64,000 bases of DNA from Theropithecus gelada (lineage: Eukaryota > Chordata > Mammalia > Primates > Cercopithecidae), in the NCBI RefSeq assembly GCF_003255815.1, contig NC_037670.1, positions 58,166,724 to 58,230,723 of the forward strand. The letters are read 5' to 3'. A program made the translations under genes and the position numbers. Below are positions 12,498 to 28,759 of the stretch, one piece after another. The notes below the pieces were generated by a model that was not told where the DNA came from, made no database searches, and saw only the letters and a list, made by a program, of their open reading frames with translations. The first letter of the stretch is position 1; the number at the start of each line of letters is the position of its first letter.

Positions 12498-12787
12498 GGC
12501 CAGTGGTGGCTCATGCCCGTAATCCCAGCACTTTGGGAGGCCAAGGAGGGCAGATCACTTAAGGCCAGGAGTTTGAAACTAGCCTGGCCAACATGGTGAA
12601 ACCTTGTCTCTACTTAAAATACAAAAAATTAGCTGGTCATGGTGGTGTGCACCTGCAGTCTCAGCTACTCTGGAGGCTGAAGCTGGAGAATCACTTGAAC
12701 CTACGAAGCGGAGGTTGTAGAGAGCGGCGATGGCACAACTGTACTCCAGCCTGGATGACAGAGCGAGACTGTCTCAAAAAAGAAAAA
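12498..12787 (+). mobile_element. Alu element, AluS type, with tail expanded into a microsatellite
   Basis: The left arm begins GGCCAGTGGTGGCTCATGCC and the body ends GAGCGAGACTGTCTC near 12775. Instead of a plain A-tail, the sequence passes from AAAAAAG into (GGAA)n and (GAAA)n. This is the usual origin of Alu-tail microsatellites. It sits in L1M ORF2, which resumes at about 12988. Confidence 0.9.
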
Positions 12788-12987
<200 letters not shown>

Positions 12988-15900
12988 AAACTGTAAACAA
13001 AAATCTTACTAGGGATAAAGGGGACAATTTATAATGAAAAACGAAGCAATCGATAAGGAAGATATCACAGTTATAAGCATACATACACATAAAAATAGAG
13101 TCCACCAAAATACGTAAAACAAAAATGACAAAATTGATAGGAGAAAAAATAAATAATTATACTTGGAGACCTTAATAACCAATTTTTAATAATGAATAAA
13201 ACAAGTAGACAAAAGATTGACAAGAAAATGGAAGACTTCAAGTCTAGTTAACTAGATCAAACATCTATAGAATGCTCTGTCCAACTACAGCAGAATACAC
13301 ATTTTTTTGAGTACACATAAAATAGACTATATGCTAGGTCATAAAACAAGCTTCAATAAAAATAAAATGAATGAGGTAAATTAAAGTATGTTTTGTGACC
13401 ATAATGAAACAAAATTAGAAATTAAGAACAGAAAGAAATTTGAAAACATGTGTGTACACATTAAATGACACAGTCATAAATAATCCATTAAATAAGGAAG
13501 AAGTCACAAACGTAATTCAAACATACTTTGAGATGATTGAAAGTTAAGACACATACTAAAACTATGGGATATAGCTACAGTGCTGATTAAAGCAAAATTT
13601 ATGATGGTAAATGCCTATATTGAAAAGAAAGATCTCAGTTCAGTAACTTAATCTGCCACATTAAGACACTGGAAAAGAAAGAGCAATTTAAATACAATAC
13701 AAACAAGAAAAGGAAAGAGTAAATATTGAGGTTGAAAATAACTATTTAGAAAATAGAAAAACAATAGAGAAAATAAACCAAACTGAAATAAGTTCACTGA
13801 AAAGATCAACAATACTGACAAACCTTTAGTTCAATTGGCTAAGGAAAACAGAGTGAAGATTCAAGTTACTAAAATCAGAAATGAGAGAGGGGACATCACT
13901 ACCAATCTTACAGAAGCAAAAAGGATTATAAAGAAATATTATTAACAGCAAATTAGATAATTTAGATGATCTGGATAAAGAAAGACACAACTATCGAAAC
14001 TGTCTCAAGGTGAAAGTAAATCTAAATCGACTTACAACAAGTAAAGAGATTAAACAAATTTAAATTAGTAATTTAAAAATATTCCATAAAGAAAAGCCCA
14101 GGATCAAATGACTTCATTGGTCAAGTTTACCAAACATTTAAAGAATCAGTATAAATTCTTCACAAACCTTTCTGAAAAATAGAAGGGAACATTTACAAAC
14201 TTCATTTATGTCAGTATTGCTTTGAGACTAAAATAGACAAAGACATAAGAGAAAAAAATTACAGACCTATATCTCTGATTAATATATGTACAAAAATTCT
14301 CAAGAAAATACTAGTAACCTGAACCCAAGTGATCTATTTTCAAAATTATGCACGAGAGTATGTCTGTGTTTCTCCCCAGAATGCAAAGTTTGCTTAGCAT
14401 TCAAGAACCAATTGATGCAATGTAGCATATTAATAGGATAAAGAACAAAAATCACATGATCATCTCAGTAGGTTTAGCAAATTCATTTGGGGAAATCCAA
14501 TACCCTCTCATGATAAAAAGCACTTAACAGGTTAGAAATAGAAGATGGACTTCCCAGACCTGATAAAGGGGCATCTGTGAAAAACCTACAGCCAATGCCA
14601 TATTTAATTGTGAAGGACTGAATGCTTACCTTCTAAGATCAGGAATAAGACAAAGCTGGATGTCTGCTCTCATCACTTGTTCTCAACATTTTACTGGAGG
14701 TTGTAACCAGGACAATTAGGCATCCAGATTGGAAAGGAAGAAAATAGAATGATCTCTATTTGGAGATCATACAGGTCATAGGCATGTAAAATATCCTCAG
14801 ATATCCATGTAAAAACTATTAGCACCATATGGCCAGGTTATAGAATACAGGTTCTGTATGCGAAAATCAATTGAATTTATAATCTAGAACAATTTGAAAA
14901 CAAAATAGAGACAACAATTTCATTTATTAATACAATAGCATCAAATAATCAAATACTTAGGAATAAATTTAACAAAAAAGTAAAAGGCTTCTACATTCAA
15001 TAATGCAAAACATCACTGAAAGAAATGAAAGTCGATCTAAGTAAATGGTAATCCATGTCATACTTATAGATTGGAAGACTTAATATGGTTAAAATGGCAA
15101 TATTCCCCAATGTTCTCCAAATTGATCTACAGATTCACCACAATCCCTATTAAAATCACAGGTATATTTTTTTTGTATACATTGACAAGCTGATCCTGAA
15201 ATTCATATGGAAATTTGATGGGCTCACAATAGTTAAAATTATCATAAAAAAGAAGATGGGGATTGGAGAACTCGAACTTCTCAATTTTAACATTCAATAG
15301 AAAGCTATAGTAATGAGTACCATATGGTATTAGCATAAGGATAAATCATAAGGATAAGAGGAAAAAATTACAGACCTATATCTCTGATGAATATATGTAC
15401 ACATTTTTCATAATTTTTCCTAAGGATAAATATCAGTGGAATAGAGTTTACAGTTCAGAAATAAACTCTTACATGTATGGTCTTACATTTATGGTCAATT
15501 AATTTTCAACAAGGATGCCAAGACAATTAAATGGGGGAAAGAATAATCTTTTTCACAAATCTTTTTGTAACAACCAGGTATCTACATGTAAAAGAATAAA
15601 GCTTTCCCTCTTCCTCACACCATATAAAAATATTAACTCAAAATGGATCATAGATTCAAAACTGTAAAAAACAAAAGTATAAAACTCTTAGAAGAATATA
15701 TAGAGGTAAATGTTTATAATCTTGGCTTAGGCAAAGCCTTCTTCAATATGACAAGGAAAATACAAGTAACAAGAAAAAATACATTGAACTTTACTATAAT
15801 ATAATTGGAAACTTCTGTGCTTCAAAAGATGTTATCAAGAAAGTGAAAACATAATCCAAAGAATGAGATACAATATTTGCAAGCCATGTATTGAATAACA

Positions 15901-16701
15901 GACCTATATTTGTAATATATAAAGAACTACTAAATTCAACAATAAAAAGACAATCCAATTAAAAATGGACACAGAGTTTAAATATGTCTTTAAAGAAGAC
16001 ATACAAATGTCCACTAAGCACATGAAAAGATTCTGAATATAATTAGCCATAAGGGAAATGCAAACAAAAACCACAGTGAGATACGACTTCACACTCACTG
16101 GGATGGCTACGATTTAAAAGAGGTAATATTTGTTGGTGAAGATGTGGGGAAATAGAAACCCTCATAGATTGCCGATGGGAGTGTTAAATGGTGCAGCTCC
16201 TTGGGAAGACAGTCTAGCAGTTTCTCAAAAGGCTAAACATATAGTATATGACCCAGCAATTTCACTTTTAGGTATATACCTAAGACAAATGAAACCACAT
16301 ATTCCTATGAAACCTTGTAAAGAGATATTTATGCTTTTCCAGGATTAATTGGCTATTTTTATATTCCATTTTCATCTCTGCTATTGGCTTATTATTTCCA
16401 CATCTTCTAAAATATTTTAGCGGTTGCTTTAGAGCTTGAATGTATATTCTTAACTTACCATAATCTGCTTTCAAATTACATTAAACAACTTCAGATATAG
16501 TGTAAAAACCTTACAAATCTTTCATTTCCTCTCTTCCATTCATTATGTTATATTTGTCAAACTTTTAAATTTTACATGTGTAATAAAACCATGTTTTATT
16601 ATTATTTTTGTTTAAATAACAAAAATATATTCTGTTTGTATTTAACCTTGTTTTTGCCATTTAAAGCACTTTTTATTCATTTGTCTAGTTTCACGTTTTG
16701 A

Positions 16702-17045
<344 letters not shown>

Positions 17046-17160
17046 AAGAGCTTCTTTTAACATTTCATCGCTGCATATTGTTTTCCTGAACATTTTTTTA
17101 TTTATCTTCCTTATTGAAATACATTTTCACTGTATTTAGAATTTTAGATTGATGGATTTC

Positions 17161-17489
<329 letters not shown>

Positions 17490-18120
17490 TAACTTCATTA
17501 TTTTAAAGGTGTCAATCCATTGTTTTCTGGATTACATATTTTTAAGAAATTTGTCATCCTTATCTTGTTCTGTATGTAGTGTGCCTTTTCTCTGGGTGCC
17601 TTTGGTATTTACTCTATCTTTGGTTTTCAGAAATTTGACTATGATGTATTTGAATGTGTATGTGTGTATTTGTTTGTGTGTATGTGTTTGTGTGTATCTG
17701 AATGTTAATTGGTGTTCTCTGAGTCTATTAAATTTATGGATTTTCTTCATTTGGAAAATAATTGGCCATTGTTTTCTAAAGTATTCTGCCATGTTTTCTT
17801 CTCCTTTGGGGACGCAGATTACGTACATGTATGTTAGACAGCTTGATATTGTCACACAAATGTTAGATACTTTGTTCTGTTTTTCACTCACTTTTCATTT
17901 TTTCATTTTGTATCTTAGTTTGAATAATTTATATTGACCTAGTTTGCTCAGTGATTCTTTCCTCAAATTTGGCCAGTCTGCTAATCCATTAAAGGATTTC
18001 TTTATGTTTTATATTGTATGCGTCCTTTTATTTCTATTTCTACTATTTGTATCAAAACTTTTATAGTTTCTATTGATCTTCTGAAAATGCCCATCCCTTC
18101 TCTGTGTTGTTTGGATTTTT

Positions 18121-18147
18121 TTTGTTTGTTTGTTTGTTTGTTTGTTT
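18121..18147 (+). repeat. (TTTG)n simple repeat
   Basis: About six tandem TTTG units inside antisense L1M sequence. Minor and probably length-variable. Confidence 0.9.
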
Positions 18148-18646
18148 TTGCTAGATCCTTTAGCACATAATTCGTAGTAAATTGAAAGTTCCATGTGATA
18201 GTTTTGTGGTTCTAACTTTGCCAATTCCCTTTTCTCTTAACAATGAGTTGTTTTTGTTTGCATTTATTGTGTCTCATAATACTTGAGTGATTTTATAACA
18301 TCATGTGTAGAAGAGAAAAAAACAAAAATAAATAGTATTTACCCTGCAATGGGCTTACCTATGCTTCAAGTCACTAGATCCATATATCCATGCTTATTTT
18401 ACTTTCAACAAATGTTTCAGAGTAACTCAATGAGAGAAAATAGCATCAAAAATGGTACTGGAGTAATTGGACATCAATTTTTTTGCATAAAAAGAAGGAA
18501 GAAAGAAAAGGAAAAATTAAAGAAAAGAAAAAAAGTAGAACTGAATTTTTATCTTGTAATACATACAAAAAAAAATTAACCCAAAATAGATCATAAACCT
18601 AAACGTATGAGATAAAATTTTAAAACTTTAAGAATTAAGTATATGA

Positions 18647-19010
18647 TACACCATGGAATACTATGAAGCCATAAAAATGGATGTCCTTTGTAGGGACATG
18701 GATGAAGCTGGAAACCATCATTCTCAGCAAACTACCGCAAGGACAAAAAACCAAACACCGCATGTTCTCACTCATAGGTGGGAAGTGAACAATGAGAACA
18801 CTTGGACACAGGAAGGGGAACATCACAAACTAGGGCCTGTTGTGGGGTGGGGGAAGGGGGGAGGGATAGCATTAGGAGATATATCTAATATAAATGACGA
18901 GTTAATGGGTGCAGCACACCAACATGGCACATGTATACATATGTAACAAACCTGCACGTTGTGCACATGTGCCCTAGAACTTAAAGTATAATAAAAAAAT
19001 TTAAAAAGAA
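18647..19010 (+). mobile_element. L1PA 3' end insertion, 5'-truncated, perfect 17-bp target duplication
   Basis: A 364-bp copy of the end of L1 ORF2 and its 3' UTR: CACCATGGAATACTATGAAG, then the G-rich tract around 18842-18866, then ATGTAACAAACCTGCACG and an A-rich tail. It is flanked by AAGAATTAAGTATATGA at 18630-18646 and 19011-19027, a perfect 17-bp duplication. Low divergence marks it as an L1PA-age insertion into an older L1M. Confidence 0.95.
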
Positions 19011-19300
19011 AAGAATTAAGTATATGAGAAAAATCTTTGGAACCTTAAGCTAGGCAAATATTTTAGAGCATTAAGCACAAACTATAAAAAGAAAAAACTA
19101 ATAGACCAGACATTAACAAAAATTTAAGTTATGCTTTTTAAAAGACATTGTTAATAAAATAAAGAGACAAGCCACAGATTGGAAGAAAATGCTTTTTAAA
19201 AAAAAATTGTATTCCTAACGTATAAAGCACATTCAAAATCTAATAATGAGAGACAAACAATCCAATTTAAAAACAGGCAAAAGACTAGGACACGTCACAA

Positions 19301-19616
19301 AAGAATGTATATGAATGGCAAGTAAGCCCATGGAAAGATTCCCAACGTCATTAGATTGTTCACAATATTGAATTTTAGAAATTTTTGAAAATACTTCATC
19401 ATAAGATATCTGTGGCAAAGCTCATGTGTGTGTTACATAAATATTTTCATTGTCTCTCTCCATGCCATTATAAATTAGTGTAAAGATTCTTCTATATGTT
19501 AAAGGTCATTTTTGTAATAGAAATTGCCTTGCTGATATCATATTCTACTTTGTGTAGATCTGGATCATTAGGTGTTGAGAATCTTTCCATGAGCTTACTT
19601 GCCATTCATATATCCT
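19301..19616. repeat. inverted L1 arms flanking a duplicated non-L1 block
   Basis: L1M sequence at about 19301-19346 (TATATGAATGGCAAGTAAGC) reappears in reverse complement at about 19571-19616 (GCTTACTTGCCATTCATATA) with few mismatches. Between the arms, 19361-19563 is a copy of 21446-21650, roughly 88% identical by eye. Plain L1M order resumes right of the second arm (CATTTGGGAAATACAAATT). The structure points to template switching rather than ordinary insertion. Confidence 0.8.
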
Positions 19617-19734
19617 CTTACATTAGATTCATTTGGGAAATACAAATTAAAACACAACAATCTACTGGTTTGGCTAAAATGAAAACTATTTTCAATATTG
19701 ACTGCTGGCAAGAATAAGACAGAGTATTTGCTAG

Positions 19735-19960
19735 CACAATAGGGTGACTATATTAAAAAATAATTTAATTGTACATTTAAAAATAACTAAAAGAACATAA
19801 CTGGATTTTTGTAACACAAAGATAAATGCTTGAAGTGATGAATATGCCATTTACCTTGATGTGATTATTATACATTGCATGCCTGTATCAAAATATCTCA
19901 CATTACCCATAAATATAAAGACCTGCTATGTACATACAAAAATTAAGAATTAACAACAAC
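19735..19960 (+). mobile_element. L1 3' end (L1PB/L1MA type) inserted in L1M
   Basis: Starts GCACAATAGGGTGACTATAT and passes through the typical L1 3' UTR (TTGAAGTGATGAATATGCC; ATTATACATTGCATGCCTG) to the A-rich tail ACAAAAATTAAGAATTAAC. Host L1M sequence resumes downstream. A clear target duplication was not found. Confidence 0.75.
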
Positions 19961-20584
19961 CAAAAAACCACACCAAGAGAAGGAACTCATATTTTGTTTT
20001 TCAGTAGTCAAACTAGGACAGACAGTTTGGAAAACAATTTGGCAGTTCCTTATAAAGTTACACATGCAGTTAATATGTGACCCACTAATCTTTATTCTAG
20101 GTATTTGAAAACACGTTCTAGAAATGAAAACACATGTCTACACAAAACCCTGTATACGAATGTTTATTTTAGCTTTATTCATAATAGTCCCAAACTGGAA
20201 ACAACCCAAACAATTATCAAGTGGTGAATGTATAAACAATTTGAGTTACAACCAGCGTGTGCTTAGTAATAAAAATAAAGGAACTACTGATACGTGCATC
20301 AACAAGAATACATTTCAAAACCATCAAGCTAATGGAAGACACGAAATGCTACATATTCTATGATTCAAACTGTATTATCATATGTACATGACATTCTGGA
20401 AAAGGCACAATTATAGGGACACATATCAAGTCAGTGGTTTCTAGGAGCTGGGATAGGAGAAGAGGACTGATGGCAAAAAGGGCATGAGGAGTTTTTAGGT
20501 ATGATAAAAATATTCTGTAAATTGATTATGAGAGCAGTTACATGATGAAAACTTCATTTAGAAGCTATTTTAAAATACATTTTA

Positions 20585-20885
20585 TTTTTAGAGCAATTTT
20601 ACAGCAAAATTGTAAAGATAATACAGAGACTTCCCACATACTCTGCATGCAATTCTTCCTGTTAACATCCTACATGAGTCATTTCATGTGTTACAATTAG
20701 TGAACTAATACTGATAAATAAGATCTATACTTCTTTCACATTTACTTAGTTTTTATGTAATGTCTTTTTTTCTGTTCTGGAATTCCACAAAGGGTATCAC
20801 ATCACATTTAGTTGTCACACCTTCTTAGGCTTCTCTTGGCCTTCAGTCTTTAAAAACAAGTTGACATTTCATTTTTAAGTTTTGA
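20585..20885 (-). mobile_element. probable old L1 3' end, antisense
   Basis: Plus-strand text such as TAGAGCAATTTTACAGCAAA and CAGAGACTTCCCACATACTC resembles the complement of the 3' ends of L1MC/L1ME elements. Divergence is high. It could be a separate copy or rearranged sequence of the neighbouring L1M. Confidence 0.45.
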
Positions 20886-20985
20886 AACTTTTTGAAAATG
20901 ACTTGTTTTAATAGATAGCATGAGCTTTCAGAAAATTATAACAATGAAAGTAATTAAAATATGATGTTTTAAAATCATGGCATCA

Positions 20986-21323
<338 letters not shown>

Positions 21324-21326
21324 TCA

Positions 21327-22629
21327 TAACAATTTAAAAAAAAACTTCACTTTGAATGAGTTGATTTTGTATATTCATTTAAAATAATTATCTGCTTGAC
21401 AACATGCTACCCACAACCACTTATTTTAAAATATCAGCAAATGCACAATTGGTATTGAAATGTAGAAGTTTTTGAAAACACTTTGGCATATCTGTGGCAC
21501 AGCTCATATGTATGTTGCATAAACGTTTTCATTGTCTCTCTTCATGCCATTATGAATTGTTGTGACGATTCTTCTATATCTTAAAGGTCATTTTTGTAAT
21601 AGGAACTACCTTGTTTATATCATATTATACTTTGTGTACTTCTGGATTCAGTTTCTTCACTGCAGCACTTTGCTTTCAGGCCACGAAATGAATGAATTCA
21701 TGAGTGATACTATTTCTATAACCTTATTCTATGATCCTTATTTATACCTAGTAAAATCGACCACTAATATTGGCTGACAGTTTTTTAAATGAAATATTGC
21801 TTTTATCTTAAAAAATAATATTGAGAATATGTCTCTTTTTAGTCATCTTTATGACTCACAAGAAGTTCTTAATTTACTGTTTTTTTCAAAAGAATCCAGT
21901 AAATATCATAAACCCGATATATGTCAAAATATCAGCACTACTGCACAATAAAATTCCTAGAATTTGTTTGTTCTAATACTTATTACTTCATATTTTCAGC
22001 AATATTTTCTGTTTTCTACATGTATTTGCTGACAAAGATAAGCTTTTGGCTTATTGTATTATAATCGTCATTTATCATTTTAACTATCTTTTTCACTGCA
22101 ATGGTAAGAATAAACATTAAACCTGAATATGTGGCATTCTGTCTTTTACTATTAAATAAAAACCTTAAATGAGACTTCTAAATCATTATCAGAGCTAAGT
22201 GAAATTTTTCAAACTACTCATTGAATTAACTTTGAATTAAACTTTGCTGAAAAACAAATAGAAAAGATTTATCTTCATTCTGGATGCCTAGTTTTAAAGT
22301 GTCTTATAAAATGTGATGAATAATACCTTGACATCACTTAGGGAAAAACTATTCAGGGTGTATTTCATTGTTAATGTGCTTGATGAAAATTTGTCCTGGC
22401 AAGAGCAGTCTTGTCATTTTGTAACTGTTTGTGTTCTTTATTAGTATTCTCTTCAATATTAATTTTCTTTTCAGGAGTGTCTATAAGTCACTTGTCCATT
22501 TGTGACAGTTAATAGAGTTAAAAGCAGATTTTAAAATCCATGAATCCATCCAACGGAGCATATCTAAACTGCACCAGGTTGCAATTCAGACAAAACAAAT
22601 GGATATGTGTAGAAGCCAAGGGTACTGAG
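21327..22629. other. single-copy AT-rich sequence with one duplicated block
   Basis: No named transposon seen apart from the block at 21446-21650. Frames are short. The AT-rich stretch from about 21780 to 22480 has no CpG cluster and no recognisable exon. Confidence 0.5.
21446..21650 (+). repeat. second copy of the block at 19361-19563
   Basis: The two blocks share phrases such as CATTGTCTCTC, GATTCTTCTATAT and TAAAGGTCATTTTTGTAATA in the same order and orientation, about 2.1 kb apart. Similarity runs from CACAAT to CTGGAT and stops. This copy is embedded in otherwise single-copy sequence, so it is the more likely source. An unrecognised interspersed repeat is the alternative. Confidence 0.8.
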
Positions 22630-22830
22630 GCATTGTGCTTAGGGAACTGGGGATGAGGCTCTGGAGAATACCTCCTGAGAGAGTTACTGTACAAGAGGTG
22701 ATGCTTGACTGGTCTTAAAAGAGAAGCGGGAGATAGTATTTAGGTTACAGAGGGAGAAAAAAAAAAAAAAATTTTAATACCTGGAGAGTGTGCCTTGTCA
22801 GGAAAGAAGAGATCTGTGCAATGAATTGGA
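22630..22830 (-). mobile_element. possible L2 fragment, antisense
   Basis: Text such as GAGGTGATGCTTGACTGGTC and GGAGAGTGTGCCTTGTCAGG resembles the reverse complement of L2 ('gaggtgacatttgagctgagacc'). A short A-run interrupts it. Low confidence because no terminal motif is seen. Confidence 0.4.
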
Positions 22831-22856
22831 GAAGAAAGTACCTAGTAAAAGACCTA

Positions 22857-23223
22857 TGTCTTAGTCCATTTTGTGATACTGTAACTAAATATCTGAGAGT
22901 GACCAATTAATAATAAACATGAATTTATGTCTCATGGTTCTAGAAGCTAGGAAGTCCAAGATCAAGGGGCTAGCATCTTGTGAGGGCCTTCTTGCTGTGT
23001 CATTCCACAGTGGAAGGGCAAGAGCCTATGCATGCATGACAGTGAAGGTGCTGAACTTGCCCCTTTATAATGAACCAACTCCTGCAATGACAGCATTAAT
23101 CCACTCATGAAGTGGAACCCTCATGGCCTAATCACCTCTCATCAGGCCCCACCTCCCAACACTGTTGCATTAGGGATTAATTTTCCAACACATGCTTTTT
23201 GGGGAACCATTCAAACCACAGCA
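22857..23223 (-). mobile_element. MaLR solo LTR (MST type) with 5-bp target duplication
   Basis: A 367-bp LTR in reverse orientation. The plus strand begins TGTCTTAGTCCATTTTGTGA and ends AACCACAGCA, so it has TG...CA termini. ACCTA flanks it at 22852-22856 and 23224-23228, the 5-bp duplication expected for MaLR integration. Internal landmarks include GTGAGGGCCTTCTTGCTGTG and CCCACCTCCCAACACTG. No internal retroviral region adjoins. The 63-codon frame at 22919-23110 is chance. Confidence 0.9.
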
Positions 23224-23469
23224 ACCTACCTACTGGGGACTTTCTACCTGAGATTTATAATTCTGCTTTCACACTGACTTCTCGAATGTATTTAGCAGCT
23301 AAAGTTCTGAGGGAAACCAGAACTTTCTGTTGAGAGGACCAGGAAAGGGGTTCCTATGGGCAAATCTCAGATAAGAGAGCACTGGAGAAGGGAGTCCTCT
23401 AATTCTGTGTACTAAGTGGGGCGGAGCCCAGACTCATTCCTGAACTGTACCTGTGCAAGACAGAGCCAA

Positions 23470-24885
23470 GGAGTATAGCAGCAACATTGAAAACTAAACC
23501 AACATCAAAGAAGGTGAGAAAGAACTTTCAGTCTAAACACAACTAGGTGAATTGTCTGTGAAAACAAATAATTAACATTCTTCAGAGGATATTAACAGGA
23601 TTCGGTCTAGACACCATAATTTTGAAAACGTTTAGAATACAAAGTAGTATTACTTGGCCAGAAAAAAAATTATGAAAAGGAACAAAGTAAAAATTTTACA
23701 TCTAAAAAATATAATGTCTGAAATTAAAGAACTATTTTATTAGCAGAATGGAATTTTAAAAAGGAAAATAATTGGTGAGCTTGACAGCAGATCATAGAAG
23801 TTACCAATTTGAAGAATGCAGAGAGAAAAGAATTTTTTAAATCCCTTTTAAAAAGGATTTTTTAAAATCCAAGCCAGCAGTCTTGGGATGTGCTCCAAAA
23901 ACCTATGGTATCATATCAGAAGAACTAACATTTATGTCTTTGCAGTCCCAGATGAGAGGAGAAAGAGATTGGTGCAAAAAACTATTTAAAGAAATATGTG
24001 TAAAACTTCTGAAAGTTAATGAATTACATAAATTTGTAGGCTCGAGAAGCCCAGCTAATCCCTAGTAGGATAAACTCAAAGAACACCATCTCCAGAACTG
24101 AGTAGACTGTGAAATGTTAGATGTTTATATTGCAATCCCTAGAAAAACTAAAATAAAATGATGTACAGCCCCAAATCCAATATGTAAATTAAAAAGAAAA
24201 ACAAAACAAAACAAAAATTTAAATAATTGGCAAAAGGAGTCAAAAAATAAAAAACAGAAGACAATAAATGGTACACTTCCAAACATATCAATAATTACAT
24301 TCAATTAAAATAGTCTAAACATGCTAATTAAAATTAGGTTGTCAGATTTGACTGAAAAAATGAGCCCCAACTGTATGTTTAGTACAAGAGCCAGTTTAAA
24401 TGTCACATAAGGTTAGAATAACCAGTAAAGAAATGGAAAAGACATACCATACACATAATAAAAAGAAGCTAAATAGGCTATATATATAATACCAGACAAA
24501 GTGGACTTCAGAGCAAGGACCTTTATCAGGGATAAATTGGGATATTACATGATGGCAAAAAGGTTAATTTACAAAGAAGATATAACAATCCTAAATATGT
24601 ATGCTCTGAACAACATATCTTCAAAATATATAAAGCAAAACCAGATAGAACTGAAAGGAGAAATAGCAAAATCCATAATGATGACTGGTGACTCTTCTTT
24701 CAGCAATTGTTACAGCAAGTAGATAGAAAATGAATAAGGGCAGAAAAGACCTGAACAATATGATCAACCAATTTGACCTAATCAATGTAAGTGAATACTG
24801 CATCAATAACAGATTAGACATTCTTATTAAGCACGTATGAAACATTTACCAAGCTGGGTGATATACTGAGCCACACTTGGCTCTG
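23470..24885 (+). mobile_element. L1M element, ORF1 into ORF2 endonuclease region
   Basis: ORF1-type text (GAGAGGAGAAAGAGATTGGT; GAAGCCCAGCTAATCCCTAG) is followed by ORF2 endonuclease-region text (CAAAGTGGACTTCAGAGCAA; ATATAACAATCCTAAATATG; CAGATAGAACTGAAAGGAGA). It stops abruptly near 24885 where a GC-rich non-L1 sequence begins. Frames of 60-74 codons are remnants. Confidence 0.75.
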
Positions 24886-28204
<3,319 letters not shown>

Positions 28205-28690
28205 GAGGGATTTTTTCCTACCAGCTATTGACATAGTATCAAAACACTGCAGTACTGGCAAGAGAACAGACAAGTAGGCCAATGGAACTGAATAGACCCA
28301 GAAGAGAGGAGGAGGTGTAAGTGGGAACTTAATATACCATAAATCAAATGGGAAAGAATGGACTGTTTCATAGATTCCATTGGGAAAACTGGCTCGCTAT
28401 GGGGGGAAATCAAAATGGAACAGCAGATGAAAAGGTGGATTCCAGATGTATTACAGCTCCAATTGTGAAAGGTAAAATTACAAAGTAATAGAAAAAAATA
28501 GGAGAGTATCTTTTTACCTAGGGACAGGAAAAGTCTTCTTGAAAAACATTTGAAAGAACAAACACAAAGCAAAAATGCTGATAATGTTATGACGTCCAAG
28601 TTAAAGGTTTCTGTTCAATAAAGCACAACTGTGGGTAACAAACATGACAGGATGAAAAAAGATATCTATGATATCTAAAAGTGATATGCA
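28205..28690 (+). mobile_element. L1M fragment, late ORF2
   Basis: Matches the L1 ORF2 order after the RT domain: GACAAGTAGGCCAATGGAAC, CCATTGGGAAAACTGGCTCG, ATTACAGCTCCAATTGTGAA-like text, and GAAAAGTCTTCTTG. The 124-codon minus-strand frame at 28225-28599 is the antisense of this fragment. Confidence 0.75.
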
Positions 28691-28759
28691 ACTTCCAGTG
28701 TCTGGTCCAACATATAAAGATGTTGAACATCATCCCTTCTGTCTTCAGAATGAGAAAAA

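Larger units (their letters stand above)
18301..20570 (+). mobile_element. L1M element, late ORF2 to 3' end, heavily interrupted
   Basis: Begins with late ORF2 (TTTCAACAAATGTTTCAGAG; GGACATCAATTTTTTTGCAT) and continues through the methylated-looking AT-rich C-terminal region to the 3' end near 20570 (GTAAATTGATTATGAGAGCA). Nested in it are an L1PA tail (18647-19010), an inverted-arm rearrangement (19301-19616) and a second L1 3' end (19735-19960). All frames are broken. Confidence 0.7.
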
